A stretch of 64,000 nucleotides of DNA from a virus: positions 26,597 through 90,596 of the IMG/VR virus record IMGVR_UViG_3300037189_022865; one strand, written 5' to 3'. Under the pieces are notes generated by a model. That model was not told the DNA's origin. It ran no database searches and worked only from the letters and a program-made list of their open reading frames with translations. A program made the translations under genes and the position numbers. Shown piece by piece: positions 50,457-60,226 of the stretch. Within the stretch, counting starts at the first letter, position 1, and each line of letters opens with the position of its first letter.

Positions 50457-53400
50457 TTATCGTTGTTTATTTTGGGTAGTAGTCATGAGCAAATCTAAAG
50501 AAACTTTAACATCGGTAGATGGCTCAAAGAAAAATCTTCCTCCTAAATAATAGTCTTTTAATCTGCTAGAATTAAAGAAAGATTTACTATAATTTATATT
50601 TGCTAAATTGGGTATTTTATCTATATAAGAAAATGGTGAGCTTTGAATAGAATTCCAATCAGATGCCCAAATAGGTTGGTTATTAGATACAGTTAAATCT
50701 CTAATGTTATTTATTCTCCACTGTCTATCCGTAAGTTTAGTAAAAGCTACTCCATTAGAAACATCTAGTTGAAAAGGAGATGGCGCAACTAAAGACTGAA
50801 CTCCAGATGATTGAGAGGAATTATAAAATATTACTTTACTATAAGGTGTTTCTGTTTGGAAAGTATTTGAGTTTACATCTACAGATGAACTGTATGCGCA
50901 AAGTACAACTGCTCCTGCTGTTTTTATAATTGGAGGCGACGTTGTTAATATTACATCAACAATGTGCGGGTATTTAATATCGTAATACTTTTGGTAATTT
51001 AACTCTCCATGCTTATAGATATTAGTATAATATTTTTGAGAGTAAAATGAATTGGAATCTGAAAAAGAATACGTAGGTATATAAGAGTGGAAAGATACCC
51101 AATGTTTACTTAAGAAAGAGTAGGATAATGTAAAAGATTTATTCTCAAAGAAATAAGAATCCTCTAATGATACTTTATTGTTAGTTCCTGTTTTATCTTT
51201 ATAGTAAAATGAATGGTTATTAAACCAAAGTCTATCGTTTGCAACAGAAACAGATCCGGGATTATCAGTTGTAGTTGGGTAATAAAGAAACTTAGAAATC
51301 CAGTTAGCTTTTATTTTATGATCTTTCTTAGTAAGAATTAATCTTTTATACCTAGGATCGTAAACACTTTTATATCCAAATCCAACTGGGGATACATGAG
51401 ATATAAATGGATATTCTTGGTTTGTTAATAACTTAAACTGCTTAGGTAAATTAAACTCCCCATTTTCTTGGAAGAAATTTCTCATACCAGACATTGATAT
51501 ATCCTCTATTGATCCTCCGAGCATAATAGGACTTCCTGAAAAAGAATCCATATAAAATGCACCGTATTCGGTAAGTAATCTAGAAGACCAATGCTGTTGA
51601 CCACCAAATCCGTTCATTGAGTTTTTCATTTCCTGTGGAGGAACTCCCAAGACTTCTCCAGTTCCAAGGTAAATAGTGCTAACATCAGTCTCTATATTTT
51701 GAGGTCTAGTCGGTATATAGAAAATAGACTTTGGAGTAGTTGCGTATAGTTTATTAAAGCTAACAAACAAATCTGTTACAGGTCCTGAATTACCTCCTAA
51801 CTCGTCTGTATAATTATTAGGAAGTATTATCCTACTTTTATCTTCTAAAGAAGTGTTATCGTCTTTTTGAGAATACCATATTCTATATGGGTGATCTTCT
51901 ATACAAAGATTACAAAACTTATAATTAAACGCTATTGGGTACTTTATTTCTAGTCCATCTAAGAATGAAAAAGAATTATTATAATTATATATCTCTGGAT
52001 TTATAATTACATCTTTTACGTCTGGAGAATATAACTTTCTTAAAACGTAAGAAAACATATCCTCTAAGTTATCAGCGGTAGTAGATGCATTCTTGTTTTT
52101 AAAGTAATCTAACTTCTGATCTTTAGCACTACTTCTGAATTCTGGATTAAAGTATGTATCTTGAGTTGGGAAAGAAAAGAAAACGCTATAAGCATCTAAA
52201 GTAGTTGGTGTGGTATCAGAAACAATTCCAGTTTGCTTAAAAGAGGATTCCATTAATGAAAGTCTGGATACAGAAGTATCACCTCCTAGTACGATAAAAC
52301 TAGTATTTAAGTTTGTGGCGTAAAGAGTTTTGTTCTGAAGCTTTTTATACTGAATAGTATATAAGTTTGAGAATACATCTTTAAACTGTCTTATACTTCC
52401 AAAGAAAGCTTTGTTTCTCCAGTCTCCTAATGGGGCAAGTGCTTCAGTACCGCTTTGTAACTTTAGTAAGTGAAGGGGTATGCTAACACTATTATTAACA
52501 AACGTCCAATCTTTTACATGCTCGTAAGCAGAGTTTCCTTCTACAGCGCCTTGATAAGTTTTATTAATAAATAAATTATTCTGAATATTATGGTTTATAC
52601 CACTAACAGTTGGAAGATTGTATTTATTAAAATACCTATAAGTTCTTCGACTGTGGACATTTACATCATAACTTTCTTTAGAGTTAAACTCTTTTAACTT
52701 AGTAGCATCGTTGTAAATATCAGAGTTTGCACTTACCCAGTTTTTATCTAAATAGATTTTCTCAAATTTAACGTAAGCTCCATCAAAAGACTTTTCTTTA
52801 AATACACCTTCTGAAGAAATGAAGGCAAACTCATTAGCTCTAATACCTATACCATTATTTATAGTTCAATTAAAATCAGCAGGAGCTAAAGACCCCCCAT
52901 TATAGTTTCCATTATAATTATTTGGGTAAACAGTAAATTCGTACCTTCTAGTAACACCTTCTCCTTCTTGAACTTCAAGAGGAACAAAAGCTCCTTTAGC
53001 CAAAACTGTTCTTTCAAATGTTCTATCTCCATAAACAAAATAGTGCCCGACTATATTTTCATTAGCTGGGTAACTTACATTTGAAAACAAAAGCCCCACT
53101 TTAAAATTAGTAACATTATTTAAAGAGTCTCTTATTTCAGCTCCAGGCATTCTATGATGTCTTATCGCAGTATTGTAGGGTTCTATTAAGTTATTCCAAT
53201 AATCTCTTCCCCAATATCCATCTGCATTGTTATCGCAAGTTTCTACATAAGGATAAGTAGTTTGAGTTTGATGATAACCCATATAACCTCTAATATAAGA
53301 GAAACCTGCATGTGGTTGTGCTGCTGCAGTAGATATTTGTTTCCATCTAAGGTTGGTAGAGATATTATCACCATAAACAGTTGTTGTTCCAGTGTCCCAG

Positions 53401-54029
53401 CTAGCTCCATCTGTAGTAACACCGTTCGTTCCTATTAACGGATTAGAACCAGTAATAGTTATATTAGCAGGTCTACCGGGAATGTGAAATACTGGAGATT
53501 CCGTTCCATCTCTAAAAACGTATACTATTCCTAAAGAATAAACTTCATCTTCCATTAAAGAGCCTTCGTCAAAGTAATAAACACCTTGCCTAGTTTTATT
53601 ATCTACTTCATCATATCCTGAAAGAGGTTTATAAAACTCTGTTTTTATCTTAGAAGCGTATCTTTGATACTTTGAGTAATCTCTATAATCTCCAGAAGTA
53701 TTTGCTAAAAACAGTCTATTAGTTTCAAACGTATGAGCTAATACCTTTTTAATCTTTATCTTGTCATTTAGTATATCATCTAACGCTGATTGATAAACAA
53801 CATCATTTGGATTACCAGTGTAAACAAAACTTTCTGTAGAACCATTCCAAGGCTGTGGTTGAAGAACATCTACAGCTGAGATATTACCTTCATCTGTTGT
53901 TCTTTTAATAACTGCTATTTGGTAGTAGTCAAATATATTATCAGTAGAACTTACTGTAAACTTTATTTGCTTTTGCTGAGGCTTAACGTAATAATCAGAG
54001 TTAATATCGTTTGAACCACCATCGTACAT
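50457..54029 (-). CDS. Muzzle-like tail protein, main part
   Basis: 1190 residues from ATG 54029, with TGA-Trp at 52866-52868 (ADFNWTINN). The segment QIKFTVSSTDNIFDYYQIAVI and long beta-rich domains with Tyr/Asn/Ser fit the large tail protein that follows the ring proteins and precedes cargo genes in crAss-like phages (the muzzle position). The same frame is open upstream for about ten codons to TAA 54060-54062 and, beyond that, for the entire 216-residue open frame at 54060-54710, so this is probably the C-terminal 84% of one ancestral gene. Product assignment is by order and composition. Confidence 0.65.
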
Positions 54030-54059
54030 ATTAACAGTACTATCGTCATCTAAGTAAGA

Positions 54060-54710
54060 TTAAGTACCGTTTCCTATAACCACAGGTCTGGTAACATTTG
54101 TCCAGTTAGTGGAGTTATTATACTTATCTAAAAACCTAACTGCAAAGTAATACACACCTACTTCTAAAGCTCCAGCACTATTAGATTCTATAGCATCTAA
54201 AGTAATGTTAGGAATTGTATAATCTCTAGAGAATTCTATCTTTGGGCAAATTAAAGCCCCGTCTCCTAAATACTGGAATACATCAGTTATATTCATTACT
54301 CGATAATCATTGTAGTTATCTGTAAAGTATATATAACCATCACATCCGTTTCTTACTTTATATAAAGCGTTTATAGGATATTTATCAGAAAAGTTTAAGC
54401 AAGAAGCAATTACTATACTGGTGTATTGACAGTTAGAACCTGAATACTTTCCTATTTCATGTTGTCCTGCAGGATCGTATAAGAACACTATAACCTCATC
54501 AGTTTCAGTTAAAGCGTGTCCAATTACTTTTTTATTTACTGGAAAGTTTATACTGCAAGCAGAATTTCCAGCTTCGTTTGATATGGAAGGAAGTTCTCCA
54601 TCTTTAGTTTCTAATACAGCATTTAAGGCGAATCGGTAAGTTCCCTCTTCTTGAAACTTTGGATGAAGATCCGTATTTATACCTTTTGTAAATGTATTAG
54701 AATCCGACAT
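54060..54710 (-). CDS. Muzzle-like tail protein, N-terminal part, ended by an in-frame TAA
   Basis: 216 residues starting SDSNTFTKGINTDLHPKFQ, with VYYFAVRFLDKYNNSTNW before the stop. It is in the same frame as the next gene with no indel, and the sequence flows through the TAA (GNGT-stop-SYLDDDSTVN). This looks like one tail protein of about 1417 residues interrupted by a single nonsense codon, either a real split, a read-through stop or a sequence error. Its start overlaps the ring protein gene by 14 bases. Confidence 0.65.
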   Translation of the reverse strand: MSDSNTFTKGINTDLHPKFQEEGTYRFALNAVLETKDGELPSISNEAGNSACSINFPVNKKVIGHALTETDEVIVFLYDPAGQHEIGKYSGSNCQYTSIVIASCLNFSDKYPINALYKVRNGCDGYIYFTDNYNDYRVMNITDVFQYLGDGALICPKIEFSRDYTIPNITLDAIESNSAGALEVGVYYFAVRFLDKYNNSTNWTNVTRPVVIGNGT

Positions 54711-55398
54711 TTTCTTGATTGTTTAATGTTTGGAAAAGCTGTGAGTATCTATTACTTCTTGGAACTAAATGGTTATTGATATTCTTTATATTCTCAAGAC
54801 CATCTATTGTGGGAAGATTAAGATTCATAGACTTCTTAGATAATGTAGACCACATCTTTAAGTGAAATTGCATTCTACTTTCAGATCCTTCTTCCTTCAT
54901 CATGTACTTAGTCATCCAGTATTTATAAAGAACATAGTGTGTAAGAGCTTCTTTTAAAGTCTCATCATCAGGAATTAATAGATCCCCGTTCTCATCTACT
55001 GGATTAGCTAGATATGAAATAACAATAGTTCCTGTGCCCATGTTGGTAGTAACTACTCCAGAAGGAGATATAGAATACTCGTATTTACAAGTTGGACAAG
55101 GAACTAGCAATTTAAGATCACAAACACCATTATGGTAGGGGTTTGTTGTGGCACGCATTGGGTAGTATTTATTATCTATTTCTACTACTATTTGCGTTAT
55201 ATATTTTAAGTCGTTTGGTAGTGTGGTTTTATGTTCTTCAACTTCAAGTTTAGCGGTCTTCTGCTCAAACTTATTCTCTAAATTCATTTGTAAAAATCCT
55301 TTAGCGATATGCTCAAGCATTGTTGCTTCATCTCAATACTTTTCATCGAGTATCATTGCCAAACTAGCCAAGACTGATTTAATTGAAATAGTTTTCAT
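54697..55398 (-). CDS. Predicted neck/ring protein, 233 aa
   Basis: The frame joins through TGA-Trp at 55333-55335 (LDEKYWDEATMLEHIAKGF), so the start is ATG 55398, not the internal ATG 55320. It has a helical N-terminus, a beta domain with YYPMRATTNPYHNG and a helical C-terminus (EALTHYVLYKYWMTKYMMKE). The set of three proteins here, between the tail fibres and the muzzle-like gene, corresponds in position to the crAss-like ring proteins. Assignment by synteny. Confidence 0.55.
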
Positions 55399-55819
55399 TT
55401 TCTTCTCTATATTTATAAATATACCCTTCGTGCTTGATTAGTTGAGCTAGCTGTCTAGCTTTTTGTCTTTGTAGTTTAAACTTAAAAGTTCTTTTTAAAA
55501 AGAGTGGGGGGTTATTTCTAATCCATAAACTTTTAACAGTGTATCCTTCTGAATGATGGTTTCTATATTCATGTACAGATTGCGTATCATTAAAAGAAGT
55601 ATAGTCTACTTGTTTTCTTTTTTGTTGTCTTTTTATTAAACCAAGTACTCCTGCAGCAAAAGGAAACTTAAATACTTTTCCCTCAAATATTGCATTACAT
55701 AATAGGTTATGAAAAACTTTTAAAATCAGTCTAAATTCAGCAGCGGTAACTAAATCTTTATTTGGGTATTCATCGTATAAACTACGCCAGTTGGCCAGAT
55801 ACTTGATCGTCTTGGGCAT
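55379..55819 (-). CDS. Predicted ring protein, 146 aa
   Basis: Contains FEGKVFKFPFAAGVLGLIKRQQ and HEYRNHHSEGYTVKSLWIRN, a pattern of conserved aromatic and basic residues I associate with a small connector/ring protein of crAss-like phages. It overlaps both neighbours (20 and 38 bases), indicating coupled translation and fixed stoichiometry. No TGA codon. Confidence 0.55.
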   Translation of the reverse strand: MPKTIKYLANWRSLYDEYPNKDLVTAAEFRLILKVFHNLLCNAIFEGKVFKFPFAAGVLGLIKRQQKRKQVDYTSFNDTQSVHEYRNHHSEGYTVKSLWIRNNPPLFLKRTFKFKLQRQKARQLAQLIKHEGYIYKYREENENYFN

Positions 55820-56489
55820 TATTCTCTCTATCTTTTGGTGGAAGTGAAATCGAAAATCTAATCAAATCTAAAGTCTTTCTGTAAACACCCTCTACCAAAT
55901 CTGGCTCAATTGGATATTCGTTATCAAATATATCTGAGCAAGTTGTAGAGGAAGTAGAAGTGCCGTTAGTAGAGTTACTACAATTAAGCTTATCTATTTC
56001 TGAGGGGTTTTCAAATAAAGAGTTTAGCAAAACTACTTCTAAATCAGTATTATTAATAATATACAAGTAATCGTTAAGTATAAACCAACCGGGCTTATCT
56101 GCTTTATTAGTAATAGAGTATTTAGAAAGTTTGTTTTTTAGTATGGATGTTTTCGGGATTACTTCACCGTTTAGAGTGGTTACTTTAATAAAGTCCCCAG
56201 AACGAGTGGTAAGGAATTTTGGTATTTTAATTTTGGATTTTAGCAGGGTACATCCTGCATTTGGGTAATCGCAACAGTTTGCGATAGAACCTTTTTCTAG
56301 TGGTACACAAAGTGTTTGAAAGCTTTGCTCAGATAAATATCTATACCGATCTGACTTTTGTTCTGTCAGGATAGCTCTTGATACATTAAGGAAATGAGCT
56401 ATTAATCTCAATGAGTATTGACTGTCATCTGATGCCACTCCTTTAGACAAAAGGTTGCGAATTGCATATGTATGTTCTAGTAGAGTCAT
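55782..56489 (-). CDS. Predicted crAss-like ring/portal-proximal protein, 235 aa
   Basis: The N-terminal half (IRNLLSKGVASDDSQYSLRLI and ILTEQKSDRYRYLSEQSFQTL) is a recognisable signature of a conserved crAss-like structural protein found beside the ring genes. Two Cys pairs (NCCDYPNAGC) lie in the middle. The C-terminal region is Ser/Thr/Asn-rich. It ends overlapping the next ring gene. Confidence 0.6.
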   Translation of the reverse strand: MTLLEHTYAIRNLLSKGVASDDSQYSLRLIAHFLNVSRAILTEQKSDRYRYLSEQSFQTLCVPLEKGSIANCCDYPNAGCTLLKSKIKIPKFLTTRSGDFIKVTTLNGEVIPKTSILKNKLSKYSITNKADKPGWFILNDYLYIINNTDLEVVLLNSLFENPSEIDKLNCSNSTNGTSTSSTTCSDIFDNEYPIEPDLVEGVYRKTLDLIRFSISLPPKDRENNAQDDQVSGQLA

Positions 56490-56541
56490 GGCAGTAAAAT
56501 TACAAAATATTTGTATGCACTCGCATCTTTAAAATAAGAGG

Positions 56542-56976
56542 TTAGTTACTCTGTACAATAGATATAAATACCTTTTCTTTCTTTAATGCGTCTTGTATAA
56601 TTTTAATTAATTTACTAGTAGTACTTCTGGAATTTATGACCTTATTTCCTGACTTTTGTCCGGGAAGTAAACAGCCTGAAGAATCAGCTTCTGTATTTCC
56701 AGCATGGATTCTAATGCCTTCATACCCAGGCACATTTGTAAGTAGGGGTAATAACATTTTAAATCTTTCAGAAAAAGACATAACCACTTCATATCTTCCG
56801 TATGGTATTGCTGTTTCGTGTTTTACTTTCTTTGCTTTAACTTCTTCTACATTAGATTGGTGTAGGTTTCTGTCTCTGTCTTCCATTACATTTGAAAAGA
56901 AAACATTATTTACATAAAGATCAGAAATAGTGTACGGTGTATCCGCAATTTTAGGTCTAATTACTTTTATTTCCAT
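56542..56976 (-). CDS. DUF5675-like protein
   Basis: 144 residues from ATG 56976 (MEIKVIRPKIADTPYTIS); the longer frame starting at 57042 would run through the terminator hairpin, so I reject it. It carries IPYGRYEVVMSFSERFK, VPGYEGIRIHAGNTEADSSG and CLLPGQK, the His...Ser-x-Gly-Cys pattern of DUF5675, which is related in layout to YkuD-type L,D-transpeptidase domains. Cell-wall modification or lysis is plausible but unproven. It stands between tail and ring genes. Confidence 0.7.
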   Translation of the reverse strand: MEIKVIRPKIADTPYTISDLYVNNVFFSNVMEDRDRNLHQSNVEEVKAKKVKHETAIPYGRYEVVMSFSERFKMLLPLLTNVPGYEGIRIHAGNTEADSSGCLLPGQKSGNKVINSRSTTSKLIKIIQDALKKEKVFISIVQSN

Positions 56977-56985
56977 AGCGTTTAA

Positions 56986-57028
56986 AATTAAAAAGGCCCG
57001 AAGGACACTGTGGTCTCTCCGAGCCTTG
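56986..57028 (-). terminator. Rho-independent terminator on the minus strand
   Basis: On the minus strand, AAGGCTCGGAG pairs with CTTCGGGCCTT, enclosing a smaller GACCAC/GTGTC stem, followed by TTTAA. It sits directly after the stop of the tail protein gene (57032) and before the DUF5675-like start. Confidence 0.7.
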
Positions 57029-57031
57029 TTA

Positions 57032-58417
57032 TTATATTTCAATAGTTTTTTCTAAAACACATCCAGTATTAACTAATGTGAGTTTTGCTGTATATGTTCC
57101 TTGTACAGGGTTTGTTAGCGTAACAGATCCAGAACCAACTAAAGTTCCAGAAGGACTATACCAGCTAACAGAGTTAGTATAAGTGCTATTAACTGTGGGT
57201 ATTAAAGTGGTTTTGTAACAAGATAATATATTCTCTGTAAGTAGATTTTCATTCGTGGTAAAGACATCGTCTACTTTAGAGCTGTATTGTTGGGTTGGTT
57301 GCTGAAGAGTAATTTTATTCAAATCAGTTTCCCAATAATTAACATAAGGAGTTATGTAACCTTCTACTACAACATTAGATGTTTGAGCACAATTGTTAGT
57401 AAACGCATGAGAATCATATACTTTTGTAGAAGAGTGTCTCATATAAGTTGTGTGCCAAAGATCTTTATAGTAATCTCCGGGGAAAACTAACCTTACACTA
57501 CTTAAATCGTAAGGACTGTTTTGTGCCCAAGCTACAGATCTTAATCCCCACCAACTTGAAGTTGGGTTATGTTTAAATACAGTTTTAATGTACAAAACAT
57601 CTCCTACAACAGATACATCAAGTTTTATATTTAATTGGTTATTAAATCCTACAGAAGAACTATCAATTGCCCAAACAAAGTTCTCTATTTGCTTTTTTAA
57701 AGCGCTAGCTAAATTTGGACTACTTAAAAGTAGGTCTGCAGGAAGAGCAGCTGTACTACCAGGTCTAGCTGGCCATATGTTACTTGGAGAAATATCTACA
57801 TCTTGGTATTGAAGCGGTCCACCAAAAGCAGTTCCAGTAGCAGTTCCAACATTCCAAAGCCTAATAGATTGTATTGCCCAAGAACTTGTAGCACTATAGA
57901 AGTTGGATAATGGTGCACTTTGCAGTATACAATAAACTTCTGTTTTGTAAATATCCGAGCATACAGAAACACCATTAACTAATTTGCAACCACCAGCTAT
58001 CGAGTAACTATCCAAAACTTCACCATATCCATTTGATATAACAACATTGGCGGTAGAACTTAAAAGAGTAGAATTGTTATTAGTGTTAAAAACAAATTTA
58101 TTAGAGTAGTCATATTCGTTTTCTAAAATTACTGAATAATCTCCTCCAACATTTATTTGCTTTATACTCCAATCTGCCATCTCTTCACAAGTAGGATCTT
58201 GAGTACAATCTACTATAGTAACATTAAGATGATCTAACTGACAGATAAGATCATAATCAAGATCGCATCCAGATTCAGCAAGTTTCTTAAGATAAAACGC
58301 TTCTACTACTTTAGTTGAACAGCAATCTATATTGTATTTTTTACAGTTGTTATAGGCTACCAGCTCATTTACAAAGTTACACTGTGCAGCAGCAATTTGA
58401 GCAGGTGTTGGTGTCAT
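57032..58417 (-). CDS. Tail/baseplate-type protein, Cys-rich N-terminus, 461 aa
   Basis: The N-terminal ~90 residues are helical with many Cys (YNNCKKYNIDCCST, LICQLDHL); the centre is beta-rich with Trp/Tyr (SSWWGLRSVAWAQNSPYDL); the last ~70 residues look like an Ig-like or BACON-like beta-sandwich (VSWYSPSGTLVGSGSVTL). Likely an adsorption or tail-fibre accessory protein. It overlaps the upstream Cys-rich protein gene by 41 bases. Confidence 0.6.
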   Translation of the reverse strand: MTPTPAQIAAAQCNFVNELVAYNNCKKYNIDCCSTKVVEAFYLKKLAESGCDLDYDLICQLDHLNVTIVDCTQDPTCEEMADWSIKQINVGGDYSVILENEYDYSNKFVFNTNNNSTLLSSTANVVISNGYGEVLDSYSIAGGCKLVNGVSVCSDIYKTEVYCILQSAPLSNFYSATSSWAIQSIRLWNVGTATGTAFGGPLQYQDVDISPSNIWPARPGSTAALPADLLLSSPNLASALKKQIENFVWAIDSSSVGFNNQLNIKLDVSVVGDVLYIKTVFKHNPTSSWWGLRSVAWAQNSPYDLSSVRLVFPGDYYKDLWHTTYMRHSSTKVYDSHAFTNNCAQTSNVVVEGYITPYVNYWETDLNKITLQQPTQQYSSKVDDVFTTNENLLTENILSCYKTTLIPTVNSTYTNSVSWYSPSGTLVGSGSVTLTNPVQGTYTAKLTLVNTGCVLEKTIEI

Positions 58418-58835
58418 TTTCTTGTAGGTCGTTAAAGAGTGTTTCTAAAGTAGAGCAGTTGCAACTAACGCAATCTTGTCCTACCTTCAGAGCTTCGTAA
58501 GTAAGTACTTTATCTAAGTTCTTAGATGTATACCATGAAATCATATCGTCTGAGCACTTAGTGCTACAAAGACTTACCGCACAACCTCTATCTTCTTTAA
58601 CAGCACCGCCTAGTAGTGTGTTCCTAAAAAATATAGTATAAACACCATCTGTAAAAGTACCTGTCATGCCCACGTGCGTAGGAAGTATGTTAAAGGTAGA
58701 TATGTTAGTTGGTACGGTAACAGTGTGCTCAGTTCCTTTATAAATAACTTTTAATGTATTGGCTACATTTGTAATTAAAAGAATATCTGAGGTTACTGTT
58801 ATTTGTGAACAAGTACTGTTTAAAGTTATATTCAT
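58377..58835 (-). CDS. Cys-rich virion protein, 152 aa
   Basis: The first half is a beta domain (ITVTSDILLITNVANTLKVIY). The second half has about 12 Cys, ending CSCNCSTLETL and CSNCCCTV. The Cys-rich C-terminus resembles the N-terminus of the next protein, so the two may interact or share disulfides/metal. Function unknown. Confidence 0.6.
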   Translation of the reverse strand: MNITLNSTCSQITVTSDILLITNVANTLKVIYKGTEHTVTVPTNISTFNILPTHVGMTGTFTDGVYTIFFRNTLLGGAVKEDRGCAVSLCSTKCSDDMISWYTSKNLDKVLTYEALKVGQDCVSCNCSTLETLFNDLQENDTNTCSNCCCTV

Positions 58836-58836
58836 A

Positions 58837-59520
58837 TTAAATTATGTAATCGCTTATAGGCTTACCAAACAACTTAATTGTTTTAGCCCAAACTATTCCA
58901 TCTTCAGTAAGAGATCCGTCATTGTTAAAGTACTGGAGAACATCTGAATATTTGTTCACATACTCATAAACTGGTTGAGGTCTTACCAAAGAGTTTATTT
59001 CATTTTGTTTATTAGTAATCTCGTTGTTTTTGTAAACAATGCTATCTTCAACAATTGCTATTTCAGTATTCTTTTCAGTTATTTGTTGAAGCAGTGCAGT
59101 AGCTTCAGGAGTAGTTTTATCTTCTAATGCATCATATTGAGCTTGTAAAGCATTTACTTCATCTTGCAATAATACCTTTTGATTCTGAAGTCCAGTAAGC
59201 TCATCATTAAGAATAGCTAACTCATTAGTAAGTGTCTGCAAAGTTACTTCATATTGATTAATCTCATCTTGATTAATAACTACATCTGTTGGAAATCCTT
59301 GATCTGTAATAAGCCAAGTGTAAACATCCCATACAATACGTTGTGTAGCAAGATCAACTGTACTAACATTTACAGTCATTGTCTTTTCTCTAGGATTTGG
59401 TTTGATACTGTAAGTAAGTCCAAATACATCTTTTGAGAATTTCAAATAAGCTCCTGCTGGAAAATAAGATACGGAGGGCATTTCAAAATCCTCCTTAAAG
59501 TTAAATGTATATTCTGTCAT
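58837..59520 (-). CDS. Coiled-coil tail protein, 227 aa
   Basis: An N-terminal beta domain (residues 1-90) is followed by a long heptad-patterned coiled coil (LQTLTNELAILNDELTGLQN and onward, ~110-185) and a short C-terminal domain with YEYVNKYSDVLQYF. The trimeric coiled coil is typical of fibre stalks. It ends one base before the Cys-rich protein start. Confidence 0.65.
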   Translation of the reverse strand: MTEYTFNFKEDFEMPSVSYFPAGAYLKFSKDVFGLTYSIKPNPREKTMTVNVSTVDLATQRIVWDVYTWLITDQGFPTDVVINQDEINQYEVTLQTLTNELAILNDELTGLQNQKVLLQDEVNALQAQYDALEDKTTPEATALLQQITEKNTEIAIVEDSIVYKNNEITNKQNEINSLVRPQPVYEYVNKYSDVLQYFNNDGSLTEDGIVWAKTIKLFGKPISDYII

Positions 59521-59535
59521 TTTGTTTAATTTTTG

Positions 59536-60222
59536 TTATAATCCAAATCTTGATTTTGTTGCGTTGTAATTTTGGAGGACTTCTGCGTCGGATAATGCGC
59601 GGTTGTAAAATAATGTTGTAAAAATTTTTCCACTAAAAAATTCTAAAGATTGTGCAGTACTTCCTACGTAAGCGTAAGTAGCTGAATTAAGGTTTCCAGT
59701 TTTAGAAGTACTTGTGCCAATACTACTTCCATTTACATACATTGATGTCACCGAACCATTGTAAGTTATTGTTAAATTATATGTTAGGTTGTTTGTTAGG
59801 CCGCCTAAATTTATAGCTGTTCCATTATAATTAATTCTTAAAGCAGCTGGCGCACTACCCAAAGTACCTATAAAAATTTTATATGGAGTTATTGATTGCC
59901 CAACAGCATTACCAATAAAAAAGAAACATCTATTTAAAGAATAGGCAGCATTAACCCAAGCAGACCATGTAAATGTATTTACATTTAAAGCATTTGATTG
60001 GACAATATTTACACTATCATTAGTCCCATCAAAAACAATACTCCCTCCATTTCCACTATCAAATGTTGGTCCATTAGTCAAAGTACCATTATTTCCATTA
60101 CCACTAAGGTCAGTCCAAACAGTTCCAGTACCGGGGTAAGATCTTTTCTGAGCAGCATCTAAATGTAAAACTAATCCATTAGTTATAATCTTGGGTGCGC
60201 TATCTATAATTCCTATATTCAT
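59536..60222 (-). CDS. LamG/ConA-like lectin tail protein
   Basis: 228 residues with LVLHLDAAQKRSYPGTGTVW, TDLSGNGNNGTLTNGP, GGSIVFDGTNDSVNI, FTWSAWVN and FFSGKIFTTLFYNRALSDAEV. This is the concanavalin A-like LamG_3 fold seen in phage tail receptor-binding proteins and probably binds surface glycans. It lies among fibre genes. Confidence 0.85.
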   Translation of the reverse strand: MNIGIIDSAPKIITNGLVLHLDAAQKRSYPGTGTVWTDLSGNGNNGTLTNGPTFDSGNGGSIVFDGTNDSVNIVQSNALNVNTFTWSAWVNAAYSLNRCFFFIGNAVGQSITPYKIFIGTLGSAPAALRINYNGTAINLGGLTNNLTYNLTITYNGSVTSMYVNGSSIGTSTSKTGNLNSATYAYVGSTAQSLEFFSGKIFTTLFYNRALSDAEVLQNYNATKSRFGL

Positions 60223-60226
60223 AATT

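Noticed and set aside
56977-57042. N-terminal extension of the DUF5675-like protein
   Set aside because: The extra 22 codons run through a clear terminator hairpin of the upstream gene; ATG 56976 fits the domain start.
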